Source: Candidatus Tenderia sp.
Lineage (GTDB): Bacteria > Pseudomonadota > Gammaproteobacteria > Tenderiales > Tenderiaceae
Direction: 5' to 3'
DNA length: 14,565 nt
NCBI GenBank assembly: GCA_030148045.1
Contig: JASBUE010000194.1
Span: 1-14,565, forward strand
Both the position numbers and the translations under genes were made by a program. The notes beneath the pieces are model-generated. The model did not search any database. It was not told the origin of the DNA and worked only from the letters and a program-made list of their open reading frames with translations. Shown here piece after piece: positions 7,078 through 13,372 of the stretch; position 1 is the stretch's first letter, and the number at the start of each line of letters is the position of its first letter.

Positions 7078-8400
7078 ATGCAACAAATCGATACCTTGAT
7101 TCAGGCCCGATGGATCATCCCGGTAGTCCCGGAACACAGCTGGCATGAGGGCCATGCCCTGGCCATTCATGACGGCAGCATCATCGACCTGCTGCCGGCG
7201 GGCGAGGCGGTGCGCAAATACCGGGCCGAGGTGTCACTCAAGCTCGAGCATCACGCCCTCATCCCGGGACTGGTCAACACCCACACCCATGCGGCCATGT
7301 CCCTGTTTCGCGGCCTGGCCGACGACCTGCCGCTGATGGAGTGGCTCAACGGCCACATCTGGCCCGCCGAGGGACGCTGGGTCAGTCCCGCTTTCGTCCA
7401 CGACGGCAGCCGCCTGGCCGTCGCCGAGATGCTGCGCGGCGGCACCACCTGTTTCAGCGATATGTACTTCTTCCCCGACGAGACCGCCCGCGTGGCGGCC
7501 GACAACCACATGCGCGCCACGGTCGGGATGATCCTGATCGACTTCCCCACCGTGTGGGCGGCGGATGCGGATGAATACATCCACAAGGGCCTCAAGTTGC
7601 ATGACGAATACCGCAACCACCCGTTGATCAAAACCGCCTTCGCCCCCCACGCGCCCTACACCGTGTCCGACGCGCCGCTGCAACGGGTACAGACCCTGGC
7701 CGAGGAGCTGGACGTCCCCATCCACATGCACGTGCACGAAACGGCGGATGAGATCGGCGGCAGCGTGGAACATCACCAGGTCCGCCCCCTGCGCCGCCTA
7801 GAAAAGCTGGGCTTGGTCTCCCCCCGCCTGCTGGCGGTACACATGACCCAACTGGAGGACGAAGAGATCGAATTGATGGCCCGGCTGGGGGGCCACGTGG
7901 TCCACTGCCCCGAATCCAATCTCAAACTGGCCAGCGGTTTCTGCCCGGTGGACAAGCTGGTCAAGGCCGGCGTCAACGTCGCCCTCGGCACCGACGGCGC
8001 CGCCAGCAACAACGACCTGGACATGTTCGGCGAGATGCGCAGCGCCGCCCTGCTGGGCAAGGCGGTAGCGGCTGATGCCAGTGCGGTGCCGGCCGCCACC
8101 GCCCTGAGCATGGCCACCATCAACGGCGCCCGGGCCTTGGGTATCGACGCCGAGACCGGCTCGCTGGAGATCGGCAAGGCCGCCGACCTGGTGGCCGTTG
8201 ATCTCGGCGGCCTGGACAGCCAGCCGCTCTACAACCCCATTTCCCAGCTGGTCTATGCTAGCGGGCGCGACAAGGTAAGCGACGTCTGGATCGCCGGAAA
8301 GCACGTGGTCAAGAATGCTACACTCACCACCATGGATGAGAACATGATCCGGCAAAAGGCCGTCGAATGGGGCAGGAAGATCCTGGCCAGCGACGCATAG
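7078..8400 (+). CDS. mtaD: 5-methylthioadenosine / S-adenosylhomocysteine deaminase (amidohydrolase)
   Basis: Deaminates 5'-methylthioadenosine to methylthioinosine, and in some relatives acts on S-adenosylhomocysteine. It belongs to the TRZ/ATZ branch of the amidohydrolase superfamily. Visible metal and catalytic residues are HTH (His69, His71), His218 with Glu221 in HMHVHET, His255 in AVHMTQ and Asp306 in GTDGAASNND. The length of 440 residues is typical, and the C-terminal strand returns in the usual way (GKAADLVAVDL). The Pseudomonas aeruginosa gene in the same position beside ubiG was characterised as an MTA deaminase, which supports the call over guanine or chlorohydrolase activities. 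Substrate preference within the family cannot be read with certainty. GGAG lies 11 bases before the ATG, a slightly long spacing. ubiG begins 17 bases after the stop, so the two are likely co-transcribed. Confidence 0.9.
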   Translation: MQQIDTLIQARWIIPVVPEHSWHEGHALAIHDGSIIDLLPAGEAVRKYRAEVSLKLEHHALIPGLVNTHTHAAMSLFRGLADDLPLMEWLNGHIWPAEGRWVSPAFVHDGSRLAVAEMLRGGTTCFSDMYFFPDETARVAADNHMRATVGMILIDFPTVWAADADEYIHKGLKLHDEYRNHPLIKTAFAPHAPYTVSDAPLQRVQTLAEELDVPIHMHVHETADEIGGSVEHHQVRPLRRLEKLGLVSPRLLAVHMTQLEDEEIELMARLGGHVVHCPESNLKLASGFCPVDKLVKAGVNVALGTDGAASNNDLDMFGEMRSAALLGKAVAADASAVPAATALSMATINGARALGIDAETGSLEIGKAADLVAVDLGGLDSQPLYNPISQLVYASGRDKVSDVWIAGKHVVKNATLTTMDENMIRQKAVEWGRKILASDA

Positions 8401-8417
8401 CAAGGGAAGAAAACACC

Positions 8418-9125
8418 ATGAACGCAGCATCAGAAAACGTGGACCGGGCGGAAGTCAACAAATTCGAACAACTCGCCTCGCGCTGGTGGGATCCCGGCAG
8501 CGAATTCAAGCCCCTGCATGACATCAACCCGCTGCGCCTTAACTACATCGACGCGCGTGCCGCCCTGGCGGGCAAACGGGTGATCGACGTCGGCTGTGGC
8601 GGCGGTATCCTGGCCGAGAGCATGGCTAAACGCGGCGCCGTGGTGACCGGCATCGACGCCGGTCAGGCACCGCTGACCGTGGCCAAATTACACGCCCTGG
8701 AGGCCAATGTTCAGGTGGATTACCAGCAATCCACCGCCGAAGCCTGCGCCGCCGAACACGCCGGTGAATTCGAGGTGGTCACCTGCATGGAGATGCTGGA
8801 GCACGTCCCCGATCCCGCCGCGGTGATCCAGGCCTGCGCCGAGCTGGCCCAACCCGGCGCCGACCTGTTCTTCTCCACCATCAACCGCAACCCCAAGGCC
8901 TATGCCCTCGCCATCATCGGTGCCGAATACCTGCTCAGGCTGCTGCCCAAGGGTACCCATGATTACAACAAGTTCATTCGCCCGTCCGAACTGGGCCGGT
9001 GGTTGCGCGCCGCCGGATTGGAGCTGCTCGAGGTCACCGGCATGGGCTATAACCCTCTGACGCGACAGTACAAATTGTGCAAGGACATCGACGTCAACTA
9101 TCTCGTGCACGCCAAAAAGGCATGA
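8418..9125 (+). CDS. ubiG: Ubiquinone biosynthesis O-methyltransferase
   Basis: SAM-dependent enzyme that performs both O-methylations of the ubiquinone ring. The 235 residues show motif I VIDVGCGGG (56-63), the acidic residue after the second strand in TGIDAG (Asp80), CMEMLEHVPDP (123-133), which is nearly diagnostic for UbiG, and STINRNPKAYALAI. The C-terminal part GTHDYNKFIRPSEL also matches the family. The frame is open further upstream inside mtaD, but the ATG at 8418 is chosen: GGGAAG precedes it at good spacing, and MNAASENVDRAEVNKFEQLA fits known UbiG starts. It sits between mtaD and the HAD phosphatase, an arrangement conserved in Gammaproteobacteria. Confidence 0.96.
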   Translation: MNAASENVDRAEVNKFEQLASRWWDPGSEFKPLHDINPLRLNYIDARAALAGKRVIDVGCGGGILAESMAKRGAVVTGIDAGQAPLTVAKLHALEANVQVDYQQSTAEACAAEHAGEFEVVTCMEMLEHVPDPAAVIQACAELAQPGADLFFSTINRNPKAYALAIIGAEYLLRLLPKGTHDYNKFIRPSELGRWLRAAGLELLEVTGMGYNPLTRQYKLCKDIDVNYLVHAKKA

Positions 9126-9165
9126 CCCCGGCCCGTTTTTTCGGGGCGAAAAGATAAAAAAACGG
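9126..9165 (+). promoter_or_regulatory. Two overlapping, mutually exclusive hairpins after ubiG
   Basis: CCCCG (9126-9130) can pair with CGGGG (9142-9146) around a T-rich loop. Alternatively CCGTTTTTT (9133-9141) can pair with AAAAAACGG (9157-9165). Both cannot form at once. Neither is followed by a T run, so neither is an ordinary terminator. The T run lies inside the first hairpin's loop. A role is not established. Confidence 0.3.
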
Positions 9166-9199
9166 TTGTTTACGCCGATAAACCTGTCATAACCAAATC

Positions 9200-9880
9200 A
9201 TGACCAAGGAATTCCTCAACGTGCGCACCGTATTATTCGATCTGGACGGAACCCTGGCAGATACGGCACCGGATCTGGCCGATGCCTTGAACACGGTACG
9301 CGAACACAACTGCCTCAATCCACTCTCCTTCGACGTCATCCGTCCGATCGTCTCGCACGGCACCAATGCGCTGATCTATCTCGGCTTCGAACTCGATCCG
9401 GGAGATGAAGGATTCGACCCGATTCGCGAACAGCTGCTCGACACTTATCTGGACAACATCGCCACCAAGACCCGCCTCTTTCCCGGCATGGCGGAGGTGC
9501 TGGACACCCTGGAGGCCGAGGGACTGAACTGGGGCGTGGTGACCAACAAGCCCAGCTGGCTTACCGAGCCCCTGATGCAGAAACTGGGCCTGGCGCAACG
9601 CGCCGCCTGCATCGTCTCCGGCGACACAACAGCCAAGTGCAAACCGGATCCGGAACCCATGTTGTTTGCCTGCCGGATGGCGGGCTCACGTGGCGACCAA
9701 TGCCTCTATGTGGGCGACGCCGAACGCGACATCGTGGCAGGCCGGCGCGCCGGCATGAAGACCTTGGCCGCCCTGTTCGGTTATATCAGCGAACACGAAC
9801 ATCCCGCCCAGTGGGGTGCCGACGGCACGATCGATCAACCCCGGGACATACTCACCTGGCTCGGCCGGGACGTCGCCTGA
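9200..9880 (+). CDS. mupP: HAD-family phosphatase, MupP / Gph type
   Basis: Haloacid-dehalogenase phosphatase. The nucleophile and acid/base aspartates lie in FDLDGTL (Asp14, Asp16), motif II is VVTNKP (Thr115), motif III is the lysine in KPDPEP (Lys148) and motif IV is GDAERD (Asp173, Asp177). The helical cap lies between about 20 and 95. Such genes are usually annotated as phosphoglycolate phosphatase. The position beside ubiG and the WGVVTNKP and WGAD segments resemble Pseudomonas MupP, the N-acetylmuramic acid 6-phosphate phosphatase of cell-wall recycling. No other recycling genes are here to decide the matter. Start: the ATG at 9200 has no visible Shine-Dalgarno. A GTG at 9221 (VRTVLFDLDGTL) has AAGGA about ten bases upstream and would give a family-typical short N-terminus, so it may be the true start. 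Confidence 0.85.
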   Translation: MTKEFLNVRTVLFDLDGTLADTAPDLADALNTVREHNCLNPLSFDVIRPIVSHGTNALIYLGFELDPGDEGFDPIREQLLDTYLDNIATKTRLFPGMAEVLDTLEAEGLNWGVVTNKPSWLTEPLMQKLGLAQRAACIVSGDTTAKCKPDPEPMLFACRMAGSRGDQCLYVGDAERDIVAGRRAGMKTLAALFGYISEHEHPAQWGADGTIDQPRDILTWLGRDVA

Positions 9881-9902
9881 CAAACTCAGCAGGAAGGAAC
9901 AC

Positions 9903-11078
9903 ATGGATAACTCGGCCTTATTCGCGGTCATCCTCATCATCAGCATCATCGCTACGGCCCTGGGCTATGCACTGTCCATGCTTAAATCACGTCATCAGCT
10001 CGATCAACTGAAACAGAAATATATCGACCTGAACGAGAAGCTCAGCATCCAAAGGAACGATACCAACGAGAAATTCTCCACCGTGGAGAAGATGCGCGAA
10101 GATCTCGAATACAGCCTCTCCTCCCTCGCCGATGACCAACAGATTGGTGGCGCGGACCTGTCAGATAAGGAACGCTTCGTCGGCACCCTGCTCAGGCCGC
10201 TGCAGGAATCGCTGCTCAGTGCCGACCAGCAGGCCAAGCGCATCCTGCGTGAGGGCAAAAAGGTACAGAGCCAGATCCAGAAACAGCTCGATATCCTCCA
10301 GGCCCCGCAACAACTGGGGCGTGGCGACCTCAAACAGATCGCCAGGACACTGGGCGACAGCGAGACCCGCAGCCGCTGGGGCATCCAGACCCTGAAAAAG
10401 CTGCTGGAACTCACCTACATGACCGACCATTACCGCATGCACAATTCAGCAAGGGACGACGGCGGCAGGCACGCATCCCCCTGTCTGATCAAACTCCCCA
10501 ACAACAGCACCATCGCCGTCGATCCCAACACGCCGCTCGAGGCCTACATCAACATCTGCCAGGCGCCGGACGCCACGGTGAGGAGTTGGCACCTGGAGAG
10601 CCATGCGCGCAAACTGCGCGAACGTATCATGGAGATGAACAGCCGCGCCTACCTGTCCCAATACCAGCAACAGCCGGCGGCGCATATTCTCATGATCCTG
10701 AATGACCACTACCTCGCCACCGCCCTGGAGATCGACAACGACCTGCTGCAGCTGGCGCAGCAACACAAGCTGATCCTGGCCACGCCCACCGACCTGTTCA
10801 ACCTGTTTCAGACCGTCTCCTTCGGCTGGCGCCAGCAGGCATTCTCAGGAGACGCCAAGAAGATCCGCGAAACGGGTGTGCATCTCTACAAGCGCTTCGG
10901 CACCTTTATCAAGTTGATCGCCGAACTCGGTTCGGAACTGAGCAGCGTGCTCAACAGTTACAACCGCGCCGTCTCCGTATTCGGCGCCAGCGCCGCCGAG
11001 GAGGAAAAACGTATGCAGGACGGCGCCGAAATCAGCGACCCGCTGGCGCAAGAAGAACAGACCAAGAAGAGCGCCTGA
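9903..11078 (+). CDS. rmuC: RmuC-like protein with degenerate nuclease site
   Basis: A divergent member of the RmuC family, which is linked to restraint of recombination and inversion at short repeats and is predicted to have a PD-(D/E)XK nuclease-like core. Residues 5-24 form one membrane helix, 28-75 look like coiled coil, and about 88-360 are the RmuC domain. The family pattern is clear: RSRWG, PLEAY, ILATPTDLFNLFQTVSFGWRQ and the final helix with YNRAVSVFGA. The expected catalytic residues are altered: Glu after WG is Ile161, the Asp of the RPD segment is Cys194, and the D-x-K motif reads DPN (207-209). Length is 391 residues against 475 in E. coli. The ATG at 9903 is chosen because AAGGA precedes it closely and the membrane helix starts there. 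The frame's upstream extension lies inside the phosphatase gene, which ends 22 bases before. Co-transcription with that gene is likely. Confidence 0.85.
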   Translation: MDNSALFAVILIISIIATALGYALSMLKSRHQLDQLKQKYIDLNEKLSIQRNDTNEKFSTVEKMREDLEYSLSSLADDQQIGGADLSDKERFVGTLLRPLQESLLSADQQAKRILREGKKVQSQIQKQLDILQAPQQLGRGDLKQIARTLGDSETRSRWGIQTLKKLLELTYMTDHYRMHNSARDDGGRHASPCLIKLPNNSTIAVDPNTPLEAYINICQAPDATVRSWHLESHARKLRERIMEMNSRAYLSQYQQQPAAHILMILNDHYLATALEIDNDLLQLAQQHKLILATPTDLFNLFQTVSFGWRQQAFSGDAKKIRETGVHLYKRFGTFIKLIAELGSELSSVLNSYNRAVSVFGASAAEEEKRMQDGAEISDPLAQEEQTKKSA

Positions 11079-11118
11079 ACGGTCCCCCGCCAAGGTGCCT
11101 TGCCAGCTCGCAACCTGG

Positions 11119-11149
11119 AAAGGAGTCCGGTATCCTAGGGCCCTCCTTT
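11119..11149 (+). promoter_or_regulatory. Hairpin pairing AAAGGAG with CTCCTTT upstream of hpnD
   Basis: AAAGGAG (11119-11125) is exactly complementary to CTCCTTT (11143-11149). The first arm is a perfect Shine-Dalgarno but no start codon follows at usable distance. The second arm resembles the anti-Shine-Dalgarno of 16S rRNA. The hairpin ends 25 bases before the hpnD ATG. No T run follows, so it is not a standard terminator. A translational or processing role is only a guess. Confidence 0.3.
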
Positions 11150-11174
11150 GCAGCAGCACCAATCAAAAAAAATC

Positions 11175-12038
11175 ATGACACCCGACCAATATTGTCAGGA
11201 CAAGGCGGCCAAGAGCGGCTCCAGCTTTTACTACAGCTTTCTGTTTCTGCCGCCGCCGCAGCGCCAGGCCATCACCGCGCTCTACGCCTTCTGCCGTGAG
11301 GTGGACGACGTGGTGGACGAATGCAGCGATCCAAGCCTGGCCGCCACCAAACTGGAATGGTGGCGCGGCGAACTCGCCAGGCTCTTCGACGGCAATCCGA
11401 CCCATCCCGTGAGCCAGGCCCTGCAGACATCGATCAAACAGTTCAACCTGCCGCAGGAGCATTTCCTCGAGATCATCGACGGCATGGCCATGGACCTGGA
11501 ACAATTCAGCTACGACAGCTTCAAGGAGCTGAGCCTCTATTGCTACCGCGTCGCCTCGGTGGTGGGACTGATGGCGGCGGAGATCTTTGGCTACCAAAAC
11601 CGGCAGACGCTCAAGTACGCCCATAACCTGGGCATGGCGTTTCAGCTCACAAACATCCTGCGCGATGTGGCGGAGGATGCGGCACGCGGCAGGGTCTACA
11701 TTCCCCGGGACGAACAGCAACGCTTCGGTGTCTCCCAGGACGATATCCTCAATCACCAGGTGACTGACAAGGCACGCAAGCTGATGGCCTTTCAGGCCGC
11801 ACGCGCCCGCGGCTATTACCAAAAGGCATTCGACCTGCTGCCGGAGGAGGATCGCTACCGCCAGCGCAGCGGTATCATCATGGCCGCCATCTACCAGGCC
11901 ACCCTGGACGAAATCGAAAAGGACGACTATCGCGTCCTCGATCAGCGTATTTCACTGACGCCCCTGCGCAAACTCTGGATCGCCTGGCGTACCGCCCGGC
12001 GGGAGAAACACCGTTACCGAACATGGCAACGGCACTGA
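11175..12038 (+). CDS. hpnD: Presqualene diphosphate synthase
   Basis: Head-to-head condensation of two farnesyl diphosphates to presqualene diphosphate, the first step of the HpnCDE squalene route. It belongs to the squalene/phytoene synthase family. Both Asp-rich motifs that bind Mg-diphosphate are present: CREVDDVVDE (residues 40-49) and RDVAEDAARGRVYIP (163-177). The opening MTPDQYCQDKAAKSGSSFYYSF is typical of HpnD, here 287 residues. The ATG at 11175 fits the family start, but no Shine-Dalgarno precedes it (an A-rich stretch does). An in-frame TTG at 11148 is less likely. Phytoene synthase (CrtB) is the main alternative. The overlapping hpnE gene argues for HpnD. It shares 16 bases with hpnE, implying translational coupling. 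Confidence 0.9.
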   Translation: MTPDQYCQDKAAKSGSSFYYSFLFLPPPQRQAITALYAFCREVDDVVDECSDPSLAATKLEWWRGELARLFDGNPTHPVSQALQTSIKQFNLPQEHFLEIIDGMAMDLEQFSYDSFKELSLYCYRVASVVGLMAAEIFGYQNRQTLKYAHNLGMAFQLTNILRDVAEDAARGRVYIPRDEQQRFGVSQDDILNHQVTDKARKLMAFQAARARGYYQKAFDLLPEEDRYRQRSGIIMAAIYQATLDEIEKDDYRVLDQRISLTPLRKLWIAWRTARREKHRYRTWQRH

Positions 12039-13372
12039 CAACCGTCGTCGTGGGCGGCGGCTGGGCCGGTCTGGCCGCGGCCACCACCCTGAGTCGCTAC
12101 GGCATGCCGGTAGCGCTGTTTGAATCCGGCAGACTGCTCGGCGGCCGCGCCCGCTCCGTGAACACTCAGGGATGGAACATCGACAACGGCCAGCACATCA
12201 TGCTGGGCGCCTACCGCAACATTCTCGGCCTGCTACAGACCCTCGGCATTCCGGAGCAACGCATGGTGAAACGCAAGCTGCTGCAGTTTGAAATACACAG
12301 TACCCAGCAGCAAACCGTCACCCTGCAGGTACACAATGTGGCGGCCCCCATGCACCTGCTTTGGGGGCTGATGCGCGCCAGGGGCTTGGACCTGCACGAG
12401 CGCGGCACGGCGCTGCGTCTCGGTGCCCGGCTGATCCGGAACCGGTTTAGCATCAATCAGGATCAGCCGCTGGAAAAATGGCTGCTGCAGAACGGTCAGA
12501 CCCGGCGCCTGATCCAGTTCCTGTGGCAACCGCTATGTCTGGCCATGCTCAACACGCCTATCCGGGAGGCCTCGACCCAGGTTTTTCTGCACATTTTGCG
12601 CAAGCATTTCGCCCGCGAACGCGAAGACTCCGATCTGCTGTTCATTCTTCCCAGTCTGACCGAATCACTGCCGCTGCATGCGCAGCGTTATGTTGAAAAC
12701 CATGGTGGCCAGTTTCGTCTGCAACAACGCATCACCGCGCTGGCCATCGACGCGGGCAGACTGCATGGATTTTATTGCGGTGAGACGTTCCACCCCTGCG
12801 AACAGCTTATCCTCGCCACCCCACCCTGGATAGCCAAGAAACTGTTGGCCCCGCACCCGGAGACCGCGGCGCTCGGTGCACAACTGGGGGAATTTCATCA
12901 CCACCCCATCTGCACCGTGTATATCCAATACCCCGAAACGGCCAGACTGGGTAATGACCTGATCGGACTGGTGGACGGTATCGGTCACTGGGTATTCGAC
13001 CGCCGCATCAATGCCCAGCCGGGTTTGATGGCGGTGGTGATCTGCGGCCCGGGCAAACACATGACCATGGATAATGACGCCTTGGCGCAGGCAGTGATGG
13101 CCGAACTGGCGGCGCTCTATCCGCACTGGCCGCAAGCGCTGAAATGGCGCGTGCTACGGGAAAAACGCGCCACCTTCGGCTGCGAAGTCGGGATCCAGCA
13201 AAAGCGGCCGCAGGCCAGGACCGGTGTCGAGGGTTTATGGTTGGCGGGTGATTATCTCGATACAGGCTATCCGTCGACCCTGGAAGGCGCGGTAAAAAGC
13301 GGCATCATGAGCGCCAGGGCGTTGCTGTCGGGGCTCCAATCTACTAATTCACCAACGCGCGCAATGCGTTGA
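12023..13372 (+). CDS. hpnE: Hydroxysqualene dehydroxylase
   Basis: FAD-dependent enzyme that reductively removes the hydroxyl of hydroxysqualene to give squalene, the last step of the HpnCDE route. The N-terminus is a dinucleotide-binding fold, VVVGGGWAGLAAA, with a following acidic residue in ALFES. The C-terminus has the second flavin-contact motif, LAGDYLDTGYPSTLEGAVKSG (407-427), as in phytoene desaturase-like amine oxidases. Length is 449 residues. The ATG lies inside the last codons of hpnD in another frame, so the pair is probably translationally coupled. The 3' end runs 29 bases into the convergent nnr gene. A carotenoid desaturase is the alternative, but the pairing with HpnD and the LAGD-Y-TGYP motif favour HpnE. 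HpnC and squalene-hopene cyclase are not in the window, so the fate of the squalene is unknown. Confidence 0.9.
   Translation: MATALTTVVVGGGWAGLAAATTLSRYGMPVALFESGRLLGGRARSVNTQGWNIDNGQHIMLGAYRNILGLLQTLGIPEQRMVKRKLLQFEIHSTQQQTVTLQVHNVAAPMHLLWGLMRARGLDLHERGTALRLGARLIRNRFSINQDQPLEKWLLQNGQTRRLIQFLWQPLCLAMLNTPIREASTQVFLHILRKHFAREREDSDLLFILPSLTESLPLHAQRYVENHGGQFRLQQRITALAIDAGRLHGFYCGETFHPCEQLILATPPWIAKKLLAPHPETAALGAQLGEFHHHPICTVYIQYPETARLGNDLIGLVDGIGHWVFDRRINAQPGLMAVVICGPGKHMTMDNDALAQAVMAELAALYPHWPQALKWRVLREKRATFGCEVGIQQKRPQARTGVEGLWLAGDYLDTGYPSTLEGAVKSGIMSARALLSGLQSTNSPTRAMR

Noticed and set aside
6960..7148. A 62-codon plus-strand frame spanning the palindromes before mtaD
   Set aside because: It is built from the inverted repeats and the out-of-frame start of mtaD and lacks a ribosome site.
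11175..13372. Carotenoid genes crtB and crtI
   Set aside because: The overlapping pair with HpnD-like opening residues and an HpnE-like LAGD-Y-TGYP C-terminus fits squalene synthesis better, and no other carotenoid gene is present.
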